The position numbers and the translations under genes were made by a program. This document shows, piece after piece, positions 1 to 7,468 of a DNA stretch of 47,534 nucleotides (the stretch's first letter is position 1; every line of letters starts with the position of its first letter). The DNA is taken from the NCBI RefSeq assembly GCF_001418415.1, contig NZ_LIQT01000196.1, forward strand, positions 1 through 47,534, written 5' to 3'. The notes under the pieces are model-generated. The model did no database searches and had not been told where the DNA came from. It saw nothing but the letters and a program-made list of their open reading frames with translations. This DNA is from Streptomyces hirsutus (GTDB taxonomy: Bacteria > Actinomycetota > Actinomycetes > Streptomycetales > Streptomycetaceae).

Positions 1-1
1 A

Positions 2-325
2 CCAGTAGCGGGCTACCTGGTGGCCACCGCCGGGTCCCTGCTGCTCTCCGGCGACCGCGGCCTGCGGGCCCTCGGTGTTCTGGCCGGTGCGGGCGCGTTC
101 GTCTGCTGGGCCCTGTGGCGGCTGGAGTTCGTCTCGACCTGGTGCGCGTTCGCCGCCGTGTGCTCGCTGGTCCTGTTCGGGTGGGTGCGGGGGCGTGGGC
201 GGCGGGCGGGTGACGGCCCCGGCCGGCAGGAGGATGTGATGCGCATCATGTCACCTCGATTGAGTCGGGCACCAGGACAATGTCCGTACCCTCACGTGAC
301 GCTCGAGATCCGGATGCGAGGATGA
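2..325 (+). CDS. DUF6629 family membrane protein, C-terminal part
   Basis: The reading frame is open from the window edge and ends at a TGA at 323-325, so only the last 107 residues are present. The visible part has two hydrophobic helices separated by a basic turn. It contains the stretch LWRLEFVSTWCAF, which I recognise from the C-terminus of the DUF6629 family of small actinobacterial multi-helix membrane proteins of unknown function. After the last helix the frame continues for about 50 polar, basic residues, longer than the usual short tail; this may be read-through of a decayed end. Eight bases separate it from the next gene. Function unknown; it probably sits in the cytoplasmic membrane. 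Confidence 0.7.
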   Translation, partial: PVAGYLVATAGSLLLSGDRGLRALGVLAGAGAFVCWALWRLEFVSTWCAFAAVCSLVLFGWVRGRGRRAGDGPGRQEDVMRIMSPRLSRAPGQCPYPHVTLEIRMRG

Positions 326-332
326 GGCCACC

Positions 333-1061
333 ATGACCAGTGGGTGGTGTTCTCGCACGGTACGGGCCGCGGTGTTCGCGGCTGTCTGTGTGCTGCTCGC
401 CGCCCTCGGCCACGTCCTGATGTCGGAGACCGCGGTGCCCGGGTGGGCCCTGGCGGCAGGGGCGGCGACGACCGGCGTCACCGCCTGGCTCCTGGCCGGC
501 CGGGAGCGCGGGCCGTGGCTGGTCGGCTCCGTCGCGGTGGCCGCCCAGGCCGCCCTGCACACCTTGTTCGCCCTCGCCCAGGCACTCGTCCACCCGGACC
601 CCGCGGGTGGAGGTTCGTTGCTCGAGCGCGGGCTGGGCAACCTGCTGATGCGTCAGCACGCCGCGCCCCACCACTTCCCGGGTGACGGCACGGGGCACGG
701 CATGGGCGGCGGGACGGCGGACAGCCCGCATTCCGCGTACGCCGCCCATGCCGACCACGCCGTGCACTCCACGGCCGCGGACGGCATGTCGTCGACCGGG
801 ATGCTCGCCGCCCACCTGCTGGCCGCGCTGGTGTGCGCCCTCTGGCTCGCGCGGGGCGAACGTGCCGTGTTCCGCGTCCTGCGGGCCTTCGCCGGCGGGC
901 TGTTCGCGCCGCTGCGTGGACTGCTGCTGCGGTTGCCCGCACCGCCGGACCGCCCACGCGTCCGCGCGCGCCGCGCCGGCCGGGACCGGGTGCCGCGCCG
1001 GCTCCTCCTCACCCACACGATCACCACTCGGGGTCCGCCAGCCGGGGTCGCTGTCGTCTGA
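333..1061 (+). CDS. Histidine-rich multi-helix membrane protein
   Basis: A 242-residue protein with hydrophobic helices at about residues 10-30, 36-55, 60-87 and 155-173. Between the third and fourth helix, residues 109-145 hold about ten histidines (HAAPHHF, GHGM, HSAYAAHADHAVH), a composition that suggests an exposed metal-binding loop, possibly for copper. The C-terminus is basic. I know similar proteins from Streptomyces loci next to an ECF sigma factor and copper-handling genes, but only the sigma factor is inside this window. The metal role is inference; no catalytic motif is visible. The ATG start lies 8 bases after the upstream stop. The stop codon lies in the middle of a perfect hairpin (1051-1067). 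Confidence 0.7.
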   Translation: MTSGWCSRTVRAAVFAAVCVLLAALGHVLMSETAVPGWALAAGAATTGVTAWLLAGRERGPWLVGSVAVAAQAALHTLFALAQALVHPDPAGGGSLLERGLGNLLMRQHAAPHHFPGDGTGHGMGGGTADSPHSAYAAHADHAVHSTAADGMSSTGMLAAHLLAALVCALWLARGERAVFRVLRAFAGGLFAPLRGLLLRLPAPPDRPRVRARRAGRDRVPRRLLLTHTITTRGPPAGVAVV

Positions 1062-1093
1062 CGACAGCCGGTTCCCCGAGGCCTCCCGGAACC
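1051..1093 (+). terminator. Two adjacent small hairpins at the end of the His-rich membrane protein gene
   Basis: CTGTCGT (1051-1057) pairs with ACGACAG (1061-1067) around a 3-base loop that contains the start of the stop codon. GGTTCC (1070-1075) pairs with GGAACC (1088-1093). No T-tract follows, so termination is possible rather than certain; the stop-codon hairpin could also affect mRNA stability. Confidence 0.35.
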
Positions 1094-1368
1094 CGACGCG
1101 CCGACGGATCGACACCACGGTCGAGCCGTCGGCCGCCGGTGTTCCCGCCTCGGGCACCGGCCGCGCACTTCCGTGCCCGGCCGCCACCCAACCCCTCACC
1201 GGCACCGTCGTGCCGCACGCGTCGGGCCGTCGGGCCCGCCGAGCCGGTCGCGCCCGCGGTGTCCCACGGACACGGCCGCGCCGTACCGCTGCCCGCGTAC
1301 GCCGACGGCGCGACGCGCCGACGCGGATTCGGCCGCCGGTGCCGGAACTCCCGGAAGGACAGTCGCAG
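1062..1368 (+). other. Gap of 307 bases before the ECF sigma factor gene
   Basis: No convincing gene. It holds the second small hairpin, a GGAAC-N16-TC element at 1088-1110 that fits an ECF/sigmaE-type promoter, and the ribosome binding site GGAAGGAC (1353-1360) of the sigma factor. The frame of the downstream sigma factor is open through this gap, but the residues it would encode are arginine- and proline-rich filler with no sigma-factor similarity. Confidence 0.5.
1088..1110 (+). promoter_or_regulatory. Possible ECF-type promoter upstream of the sigma factor gene
   Basis: GGAAC at 1088-1092 and TC at 1109-1110 are separated by exactly 16 bases, the layout described for sigmaE-dependent promoters in Streptomyces. 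If used, the leader would be about 250 bases. The motif is short, so chance occurrence is a real possibility. Confidence 0.3.
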
Positions 1369-1953
1369 GTGAGCACTGTTGCCCTGCTCCCCCCACGGAA
1401 ACAGCCGAAAGAGGAGTCGATCACCGCCTGGGCGCTCGCCGCCCGCGGCGGAGACGCCGAGGCCGTGGAGCATTTCGTACGTGCTCTGCACCCGGACGTC
1501 CGCCGCTACGTGACGTTCCTCGGCGCCGACCCGCAGAGCGCCGACGACCTGGCTCAGGACACGTTCCTGCGGGCCCTGAGCAGCCTGCACCGGTTCGAGG
1601 GCCGCTCGTCGGCCCGTACCTGGCTGCTGACGATCGCCCGCCGAGCCGTGATCGACGGCATCCGTCACAGCTCCGTCCGTCCCCGCCTGTCGGACGCGGC
1701 GGACTGGGAGGCGGTCGTCGAACGCAACCAGCCGCGTGATCTGCCGGGCTTCGACGACGGCGTCGTCCTCGCGGAACTGCTGGACGCGCTCCCCGACGAC
1801 CGGCGGGAGGCGTTCGTCCTCACGCAAATGCTCGGTCTCCCTTACGCGGAGGCCGCCCTCGTCACCGGCTGCCCGATCGGCACGGTGCGCTCGCGGGTCG
1901 CCCGCGCCCGCGTCTCACTGGTGCAGTGGCTGGGTGAGGCCGACGACGGGTGA
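1369..1953 (+). CDS. ECF-family RNA polymerase sigma factor
   Basis: A 194-residue sigma factor containing only regions 2 and 4. Region 2 (about residues 30-100) includes the DDLAQDTFLRAL segment that contacts core polymerase and the -10 element and ends in TWLLTIARRAVIDGIR. Region 4 (about 130-185) has the helix-turn-helix LPYAEAALVTGCPIGTVRSRVARAR. The GTG at 1369 was chosen because GGAAGGAC lies 8 bases upstream and the family N-terminus begins just after it. No anti-sigma factor gene of standard type follows; the preceding His-rich membrane protein could act as sensor or anti-sigma factor, which is inference from adjacency. A strong terminator follows the stop codon. Confidence 0.85.
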   Translation: MSTVALLPPRKQPKEESITAWALAARGGDAEAVEHFVRALHPDVRRYVTFLGADPQSADDLAQDTFLRALSSLHRFEGRSSARTWLLTIARRAVIDGIRHSSVRPRLSDAADWEAVVERNQPRDLPGFDDGVVLAELLDALPDDRREAFVLTQMLGLPYAEAALVTGCPIGTVRSRVARARVSLVQWLGEADDG

Positions 1954-1973
1954 CGGCCGGAGCCGGGCACCGT

Positions 1974-2008
1974 ACCGCCGCCCGGCCGGGTGAAGGCCGG
2001 GCGGCGGT
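1974..2008 (+). terminator. Strong hairpin terminator of the sigma factor gene
   Basis: A 14-bp perfect stem: 1974-1987 pairs with 1995-2008 around the 7-base loop GGGTGAA. It begins 20 bases after the sigma factor stop codon and ends just before the next operator region. Streptomyces terminators often lack a long T-tract, as here. Confidence 0.75.
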
Positions 2009-2009
2009 C

Positions 2010-2041
2010 TGGACTGTTGGTCCAGCAGTTGGACGTATAAT
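2010..2041 (+). promoter_or_regulatory. TATAAT promoter with three phased half-sites, upstream of the PAS regulator gene
   Basis: A perfect TATAAT lies at 2036-2041. Directly upstream are TGGAC (2010-2014), GTCCA (2020-2024) and TGGAC (2030-2034), alternating in orientation and exactly 10 bp apart, so all face the same side of the helix. No good -35 hexamer exists 16-18 bases upstream of the -10; the half-sites occupy that place. This fits a regulator-dependent promoter, most simply autoregulation by the YheO-type protein encoded at 2077, although the binding protein is not known. The ribosome binding site is GAGGAGGAA (2062-2070). Confidence 0.6.
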
Positions 2042-2076
2042 CTAAGAGGGCTGAGTCGGCCGAGGAGGAACCACCC

Positions 2077-2832
2077 ATGCCCGCTGCCCGGATCACGCAC
2101 GGCGACCGTGCCCTGGAGGCCGAACGGGACGCGATCCTGGCGGCCTTGGCGCCCGTGACCGAAGGGATCGCGGCGACCTTCGGGCCCGTGTGCGAGGTGG
2201 TGCTGCACGACTACCGGCACCCGGAGGGGTCGGTGGCCGCCGTGGCCGGATCGGTGACCGGGCGGACGGTGGGCGGGGCGATGAGCGAGATCGGCATGCG
2301 GATGCTCGCCCGGGGCGACCGGGCGGCCGACGAGCTCAACTACCTCACCCGGACCGGCGACGGGACCATGGTGAAGTCCTCCACCATGGTCCTGCGGGAC
2401 TCCACGGGCGCGGTCTTCGGAGCCCTGTGCGTCAACGTCGACGTCACCGCGGTCGGTCAGGCGCACACCCTGCTCGGAGCGCTCGCCGGGATCGGCGCCG
2501 CCCCGGCCCAACCGCCGACGACCACCTTCGGCGACGACATCGATTCCGTGGTCGAGGCCATCGTCGACGCCCACCGGCTGCGGCAGCACCGCAGTTGGGT
2601 GGAGCTCGACCGGGCGGAGCGCGTACGGCTGTTTCGCGACCTCGATGCCCGCGGCGTCTTCGCCGTGCGCCGCGCGGTGGAACAGGTCGCTTCCCGGCTC
2701 GGCATCTCCCGGGCCTCCGCCTACCACTACCTCTCCCGGGCCAGAGCAACGGCCGACGCACCGGCCGACGCCCCCACCGATCCCACGGACGCAGCCGACA
2801 CGACCACGACTCCCCCCGGAGGCACCGCGTGA
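2077..2832 (+). CDS. YheO/DauR-type PAS-domain transcriptional regulator
   Basis: A 251-residue protein with an N-terminal YheO-like PAS domain (about residues 15-130; motifs FGPVCEVVLHDY, SSTMVLRDSTG and GALCVNVDVT) and a C-terminal DauR-like helix-turn-helix (about 165-230; GVFAVRRAVEQVASRLGISRASAYHYL). Family members control amino-acid catabolic genes; DauR of Pseudomonas acts on D-arginine catabolism. The C-terminal 20 residues are a proline/threonine/aspartate-rich tail. The stop codon overlaps the GTG start of the ammonia-lyase gene, so the two are translationally coupled and the regulator probably senses a substrate or product of that enzyme. The promoter carries phased half-sites that could be its own operator. 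Confidence 0.85.
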   Translation: MPAARITHGDRALEAERDAILAALAPVTEGIAATFGPVCEVVLHDYRHPEGSVAAVAGSVTGRTVGGAMSEIGMRMLARGDRAADELNYLTRTGDGTMVKSSTMVLRDSTGAVFGALCVNVDVTAVGQAHTLLGALAGIGAAPAQPPTTTFGDDIDSVVEAIVDAHRLRQHRSWVELDRAERVRLFRDLDARGVFAVRRAVEQVASRLGISRASAYHYLSRARATADAPADAPTDPTDAADTTTTPPGGTA

Positions 2833-3806
2833 CGACCACCACCCCGCCGGTCACCCTCGACGACGTCCGTGCCGCCGCCGAACGGCTCGCCGGCGTCGCC
2901 CATCGCACCCCCGTGCTGCGCTCCCGCACTCTGGACGCGCTGGTCGGCGCCGAGGTCCACCTGAAGTGCGAGAACTTCCAGCGCGTGGGCGCCTTCAAGT
3001 TCCGGGGCGCCTACAACGCGGCCTCCCGGCTCACCCCCGAGCAGTTGTCCCTGGGCATCGCCGCCTACTCCTCCGGCAACCACGCCCAGGCCGTCGCCCT
3101 GGCCGCGCGGGAACTCGGCACCACGGCCGTCATCGTCATGCCCGACGACGCCCCGCCGTCGAAGCGGGCGGCCACCGAGGCGTACGGCGCGGAGATCGTC
3201 ACGTACGACCGGTACACCGGCGACCGGGTCGCCGTCGCGGAAGCCCTGGCCGCAGAGCGCGGCCTGGCGCTCATCCCGCCCTACGAGCATCCGCACGTCA
3301 TCGCGGGACAGGGCACGGCGGCTCTCGAACTCATCGAAGAAGCCGGAGAGTTGGATGCGCTCATCGCACCGGTCGGCGGCGGCGGGCTGATCGCCGGAAG
3401 CGCCACCGCGGTCAAGGGCCTGCACCCCGGGACGCGGGTGACCGGGGTCGAGCCCGAGGCGGGCGACGACACCAAGCGGTCCCTGGAGGCGGGACACCGC
3501 GTGAGCGTCCCGGTCCCGCGCACCATCGCCGACGGCCAGGCACTGCCCACCCCGGGCGAACTGACGTTCTCCGTCAACCAGCGGCTCCTGGACGGGATCG
3601 TCCTGGTCGGCGACGACGAGATCAGGGACGCCATGCGGTTCGCCTTCGAGCGGCTGAAGATCGTCCTCGAGCCGAGCGGCGCCACTCCCTTGGCAGCGCT
3701 CCTCACCGGACGCGCCGGCCGTCTCCCGAACAAGGTCGGACTGATCCTCTCCGGCGGCAACATCGACGCGGCGCGCTTCGCCCTCCTCTGCGGCCCCCGT
3801 GCCTAG
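2829..3806 (+). CDS. PLP-dependent threonine/serine or hydroxyaspartate ammonia-lyase
   Basis: A 325-residue fold-type II PLP enzyme of the serine racemase/threonine dehydratase/threo-3-hydroxyaspartate ammonia-lyase family. The PLP Schiff-base lysine is K57 in AFKFRG, the SSGNHAQ motif that holds the carboxylate lies at about 81-87, and the glycine loop PVGGGGL that binds the phosphate lies near 180. There is no C-terminal ACT regulatory domain, so this is a catabolic (short) type rather than biosynthetic IlvA. The likely reaction is deamination of a beta-hydroxy amino acid to a 2-oxo acid plus ammonia; which substrate is not visible. It starts with GTG inside the regulator's stop codon (GTGA). 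Its TAG stop overlaps the stop of the convergent SRPBCC gene in a shared CTAG. Confidence 0.85.
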   Translation: MTTTTPPVTLDDVRAAAERLAGVAHRTPVLRSRTLDALVGAEVHLKCENFQRVGAFKFRGAYNAASRLTPEQLSLGIAAYSSGNHAQAVALAARELGTTAVIVMPDDAPPSKRAATEAYGAEIVTYDRYTGDRVAVAEALAAERGLALIPPYEHPHVIAGQGTAALELIEEAGELDALIAPVGGGGLIAGSATAVKGLHPGTRVTGVEPEAGDDTKRSLEAGHRVSVPVPRTIADGQALPTPGELTFSVNQRLLDGIVLVGDDEIRDAMRFAFERLKIVLEPSGATPLAALLTGRAGRLPNKVGLILSGGNIDAARFALLCGPRA

Positions 3807-4213
3807 GAGGACTCCATCAACTCCTTGAGCCGTGCCAGGTCGGCGGCGACCGTGCGGGCGTCACGCTCGAATGCGGCGTCGCTCGTCCCCGGCTGCCGGC
3901 GGAGGGTGAACACCACCTCGCTCCCCGAACCGTCGACGAGCACCCGGACCGGGTTGTGGACGGTCTCCCCCGAAGGCAGCGTGACGTCGTGGTCGAGTAC
4001 ACCCCATTCATTGCGTGGTGCGAAGGCGACCACCACCCGGCCCATGGGGGAGGACTTCGCGACCCATTGGTCATCGATTCTTTCGAGGGAGCCTCCCAGG
4101 CCATGGGCCCATGCGGGCAGGTTGGCCGGTTGTGAAGCATAGGCGTAGACATCGGCGACGGTGCGGTCGATGCGGATGCTGAGGTGGCGCGATTCCCTGC
4201 CGGTGCTCTTCAT
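3803..4213 (-). CDS. SRPBCC (START-like) family protein
   Basis: A 136-residue protein with the N-terminal pattern of the polyketide cyclase/START-like fold: a first beta strand (RHLSIRIDRTVADVYAYASQPANLPAWAHGL), a central sheet (GVLDHDVTLPSGETVHNPVRVLVDGSGSEVVFTLRR) and a C-terminal helix (ERDARTVAADLARLKELMESS). Such proteins bind hydrophobic ligands in a helix-grip pocket; the ligand is unknown. The ATG at 4213 was chosen because it precedes the first conserved strand. It is convergent with the ammonia-lyase gene and its stop codon shares the CTAG at 3803-3806. It diverges from the cupin gene, and the 226-bp space between them probably holds both promoters. Confidence 0.75.
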   Translation of the reverse strand: MKSTGRESRHLSIRIDRTVADVYAYASQPANLPAWAHGLGGSLERIDDQWVAKSSPMGRVVVAFAPRNEWGVLDHDVTLPSGETVHNPVRVLVDGSGSEVVFTLRRQPGTSDAAFERDARTVAADLARLKELMESS

Positions 4214-4261
4214 CGCAGCGACGGTAGCGGGACACCGTCCCTCTTCTCTTGAACGAATCGG

Positions 4262-4302
4262 ACACGTGTGACCCGCCGGGCGGCCCCGGGACGTACCGGT
4301 AC
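4262..4302. promoter_or_regulatory. Two perfect palindromes in the SRPBCC/cupin divergent region
   Basis: ACACGTGT (4262-4269) and GTACCGGTAC (4293-4302) are both perfect palindromes in the divergent intergenic region. They may be operator sites; no regulator is encoded next to them. Confidence 0.25.
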
Positions 4303-4439
4303 TGGCCCCGTCACTCGAATGGCGTACCCGTCTTGACGGACTGACGATGGAATGGTGGGCCGAGACCCCCGCCGGCGCCGCGCGGACGGACGGAGACCGG
4401 CCCCGGCCGCGCAGAGCGACGGCCGGAAGGAGCAGGGAC

Positions 4440-4817
4440 ATGCTGGAGATCAAGACACTGGACAAGCCGGACGAGCGGCGGGACTTTCCCGGGGGCCACC
4501 TCGAGGCCGTCCACATGACCGGGCTGGACTTCGCCGTGGCCGTCTTCGAGCCCGGATGGCGCTGGTCCGAGTCCGTCGGACCGATCGCCGGAACACCGAG
4601 CTGCCGGATCCACCACAACGGTTACGTCCTCCAGGGCCGCTTGCGCATCCGCATGGACGACGGCGCCGAGAGCGAGGTCGGCCCCGGCGACGTCTTCGTC
4701 TGCACACCCGGCCACGACGCCTGGGTCGTCGGCGAGCAACAGGTCGTGGTGTACGACTTCGCGGGCGCCATGGCGCAGAGCTACGCGAAGGCCGCCGACC
4801 GGCCCTCCGACGGCTAG
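4440..4817 (+). CDS. Small cupin-domain protein
   Basis: A 125-residue single-domain cupin. The beta-barrel runs from about residue 25 to 105. Motif 1 is recognisable in SCRIHHNGYVLQGRLRIRMDDG (metal-ligand histidines plus the conserved G) and motif 2 in VGPGDVFVCTPGHDAWVVG (PGD turn and a histidine). This small cupin type often has no known reaction; it may bind a metal and a small ligand. The ATG at 4440 follows GGAAGGAG by 6-8 bases and is preferred to an in-frame ATG at 4347 that would add a proline/arginine-rich non-cupin extension. It stands alone, divergent from the SRPBCC gene. Confidence 0.75.
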   Translation: MLEIKTLDKPDERRDFPGGHLEAVHMTGLDFAVAVFEPGWRWSESVGPIAGTPSCRIHHNGYVLQGRLRIRMDDGAESEVGPGDVFVCTPGHDAWVVGEQQVVVYDFAGAMAQSYAKAADRPSDG

Positions 4818-4862
4818 AGCGCGCCGGGCAGGGCATGCGGTGAGGAGGGCGGCACGGCGAAG

Positions 4863-5166
4863 GTGATCGAGGGGACCGAGGCCGATCGGGCGTTGAAGGC
4901 CAAGCACCGGGCGATGTGGGCCCGGGGTGCTTACCCCTCCGTGGCCGCCGAGCTCATCCCGGAGCTGGGCAGGGAACTGGTCGAGGCGGCCGGCGTGGGG
5001 TCCGGGAACCGGGTGCTCGATGTGGCGGCGGGAACCGGAAACGCGGCGATTCCGGCGGCACCGGCCTGGCCGGACTCGCCCGCCGTCACGACCGGGGGAT
5101 CGGGGAGGGCACCTGGTCATGGACTGGCAATACCTGTTGTACACCGCGCACCGCTCGCCCGCCTGA
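4863..5166 (+). pseudogene. Remnant of a class I SAM-dependent methyltransferase
   Basis: From the GTG at 4863 about 65 codons match the start of a UbiE-like methyltransferase: LKAKHRAMWARGAYPSVAAELIPELG followed by the SAM motif I RVLDVAAGTGNAAIPAA. After about 5065 the similarity stops. In another frame the bases 5116-5166 encode VMDWQYLLYTAHR plus a stop, which resembles the usual C-terminus of the same family (MEWEYLLxTARR). A normal member is about 260-280 residues, so roughly 600 bases have been lost with a frame change. The C-terminal assignment rests on my memory of the family end. The gene cannot make a working enzyme. Confidence 0.65.
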
Positions 5167-5190
5167 ACCCGAGGTGTGCGGCCGCGGACG

Positions 5191-6555
5191 TCATACCGGC
5201 AGCAGCCGTCCGATCAGGTCGCTCAACTGGCGTACGGTACGGCACTCGTGCATGCCGACCAGCCCGGCGTACTCGAGGGCCGCCGAGTCGCCGGTGCCCC
5301 AACGGGAGCGCGGCTCGGGGTTCAACCAGTGGACGCGGCGGGCACGCCGGCCCAGCTCGCCGAGGGCCGGGAGGTTCGGGTCGCCCATGTTGGTGCGGGC
5401 GTCGCCGAGGACGAACACGGTGGTCCGTGAGCCCACGGCCCCGGCATACCGTTCGGTGAACTCGCCCAGGGCGGCGCCGTAGTCGCTGCTGCCGTGCCAG
5501 CCGGTGACCGCGGCCTCCCCGCGGATGCGGGCGCCGAGGCCGTCCGGGTCGGCGGCGCCGTGCACCAGCAGCCCGGTCACCTCGTCGATCCGGTTGACGA
5601 AGGCGAACACCCGCACCTTGCCGAACTGGTCGTGCAGCGCCTGCACCAGCAGCATCGTGAAGTCGGAGAACCCGGAAACCGACCCCGACACATCGCACAG
5701 CAGCACCAGTTCGGGCCGCGCGGGCCGACGCCGACGCAGCACGGGACGCATCGGCACCCCGCCCGTCGACAGGGAACCGCGCAGGGTGCGCCGCAGGTCG
5801 ATGCTGCCGCGGGCGGCCCTGCGGCGGCGGGCGGCCAGCCGGGTCGCCAGCTTGCGGGCCAGTGGCTGCACCGTCCGGCGCAGCTCGGCCAGCCGGTCCT
5901 TCCCGGCGAACAGGAAGTCGACGCGGTCGGCCGTCGGGGCCACCGCACGCCGGGCGATCTCGTCCCGGTCCCGCCGTTCGGCGACCCGGCGCCGCGCCTC
6001 CGCGGCCACCATCCGGCGGAACTCCTCGATGCGGCGCCGGATCTCGTCCTCCAGCAGCCGGTCGCCGAACCCCGCCGCGCCGTCCCGGGCCCGTACCTCG
6101 TCCCGGACCCGCGCGAGCAGCGTCTGCGGGCGCAGCCGGTCCAATGTCTGGTACGACGACCAGCCGTCCGACGCCGGTGAACTCCCGTATCCGCCGAAGC
6201 CGTCGACCGCCTCCATCGCCAACCGGGCCATCAGCGCCGTGTCATCGGCGGCGAGCGCCGCCGCCAGCCGCTCGCGCAGAGCCGCACGGTCCGCGGGGTC
6301 CGTGCGGCCTTCGGGCGCGCCGACCCGGCGGGGGAAGTACAGGTCGAAGACCGCGTCGAACACCGGGCGTTGACCCGTGGTGTGCAGCAGGGTCGCGGCC
6401 AGGCCCTCACGGAGCGACTCCCGGTCCGCGAGCCCCAGTTCCCGGGTCGCCCGGGCCGCGTCCACGGTCTCACCGGTGCCGATGCGCACACCGTGCGCGC
6501 GGAGCGCGTCGACGAGGCCGGTCAGCCGGGCGGTGAGGTCCGCGGTGGCGTTCAC
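5191..6555 (-). CDS. VWA-domain protein, CoxE-like
   Basis: A 454-residue protein. Residues 1-250 are helical and arginine-rich, with FDAVFDLYF near 66-74, the pattern of CoxE-like proteins. Residues 283-454 form a von Willebrand A domain with an intact MIDAS: D288, S290 and S292 in LCDVSGSVS, and later aspartates in GSSDYGAALGEF and VLGDARTNMGDP. Such proteins work with a MoxR AAA ATPase to insert metal or remodel a partner enzyme. The GTG start overlaps the MoxR stop (GTGA), so both are made together. The client is unknown; lutABC just upstream on the same strand is a candidate only by position. Confidence 0.85.
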   Translation of the reverse strand: MNATADLTARLTGLVDALRAHGVRIGTGETVDAARATRELGLADRESLREGLAATLLHTTGQRPVFDAVFDLYFPRRVGAPEGRTDPADRAALRERLAAALAADDTALMARLAMEAVDGFGGYGSSPASDGWSSYQTLDRLRPQTLLARVRDEVRARDGAAGFGDRLLEDEIRRRIEEFRRMVAAEARRRVAERRDRDEIARRAVAPTADRVDFLFAGKDRLAELRRTVQPLARKLATRLAARRRRAARGSIDLRRTLRGSLSTGGVPMRPVLRRRRPARPELVLLCDVSGSVSGFSDFTMLLVQALHDQFGKVRVFAFVNRIDEVTGLLVHGAADPDGLGARIRGEAAVTGWHGSSDYGAALGEFTERYAGAVGSRTTVFVLGDARTNMGDPNLPALGELGRRARRVHWLNPEPRSRWGTGDSAALEYAGLVGMHECRTVRQLSDLIGRLLPV

Positions 6556-7409
6556 ACGGCGTCCAGGTCGAGTTTGGCCTCGGCCTTCAGGATGTCGTCC
6601 TGGTGCTTGAGGATCACGCCCAGGCTGTCCCGTACGACCGCCTCGTCCAGCGTGCCGGCGCCGAGCGCCAGCAAGGTGCGGGCCCAGTCGACGGTCTCGG
6701 CCACCGACGGCGCCTTGCGCAGGTCCATCGCGCGCAGCGCCCCGACCACCCGCACCACCGACTCGGCCAGCGCCGCGTCGATCCCCGGCACCTTCAGCCG
6801 GACGATCCGCCGTTCCAGCTCCGCGTCGGGGAAGCCGATGTGCAGGAACAGGCAGCGGCGGCGCAGCGCCTCGGACAGTTCACGCGTCGCGTTCGAGGTG
6901 AGGACGACGAAGGGGCGGCGGCTCGCGGTGACCGTGCCGAGTTCGGGAACGGTCACCTGGAAGTCGCTGAGCACCTCCAGCAGCAGCCCCTCGACCTCGA
7001 CGTCCGCCTTGTCGGTCTCGTCGATCAGCAGCACCTTGGGATCGTTCCCGCGGATGGCCGTCAGCAGCGGACGCGGCAGCAGGAACTCCTCGCTGAAAAT
7101 GTCCGTACGCGCCTCGTCCCACGTCTCGTCCCGGCCGGCGCTGATGCGCAGCAGCTGTTTGGCGTGGTTCCACTCGTACAGGGCCCGGGACTCGTCGACG
7201 CCCTCGTAGCACTGCAGACGCACCAGCCGGGCCCCGGCGACCTGGGCCACCGCCTTGGCCAGCTCCGTCTTGCCGACCCCGGCGGGGCCCTCCACCAGCA
7301 GCGGCTTCCCGAGCCGGTCGGCGAGGAAGACGGTCGTGGCCACCGCGGGCGACGCCAGATAGCCCGCCTCGGCGAGTCGCGCCAAGACGTCGTCGACGGA
7401 AGTGAACAC
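6552..7409 (-). CDS. MoxR-family AAA+ ATPase
   Basis: A 285-residue MoxR-type ATPase. Walker A is GPAGVGKT at 41-48, Walker B is VLLIDE at 126-131, sensor 1 is VLTSNATRELSEALRRRCLFLHIGFPD, which also holds the arginine finger, and a helical lid domain fills the C-terminus. MoxR proteins are chaperone-like and pair with a VWA partner, here encoded immediately downstream with a 4-base overlap. The GTG at 7409 has GGAGG 6 bases upstream. A palindrome AAGCGCTT (7474-7481) lies about 65 bases before the start and may be an operator. Confidence 0.88.
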   Translation of the reverse strand: MFTSVDDVLARLAEAGYLASPAVATTVFLADRLGKPLLVEGPAGVGKTELAKAVAQVAGARLVRLQCYEGVDESRALYEWNHAKQLLRISAGRDETWDEARTDIFSEEFLLPRPLLTAIRGNDPKVLLIDETDKADVEVEGLLLEVLSDFQVTVPELGTVTASRRPFVVLTSNATRELSEALRRRCLFLHIGFPDAELERRIVRLKVPGIDAALAESVVRVVGALRAMDLRKAPSVAETVDWARTLLALGAGTLDEAVVRDSLGVILKHQDDILKAEAKLDLDAV

Positions 7410-7468
7410 CTGGGCCTCCAGCTCGGGGCGGCATGGACCGAGTACGGACTGAGCACTGGCTGACGCAG

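Noticed and set aside
682-1368. N-terminal extension of the ECF sigma factor
   Set aside because: The frame is open but encodes Arg/Pro-rich sequence overlapping the upstream gene; the GTG at 1369 has a good ribosome site and the normal family start.
2017-2034. TTGGTC and TTGGAC as -35 elements for the TATAAT at 2036
   Set aside because: Spacing is 13 and 1 bases, too short for sigma70; the repeats are better explained as regulator half-sites.
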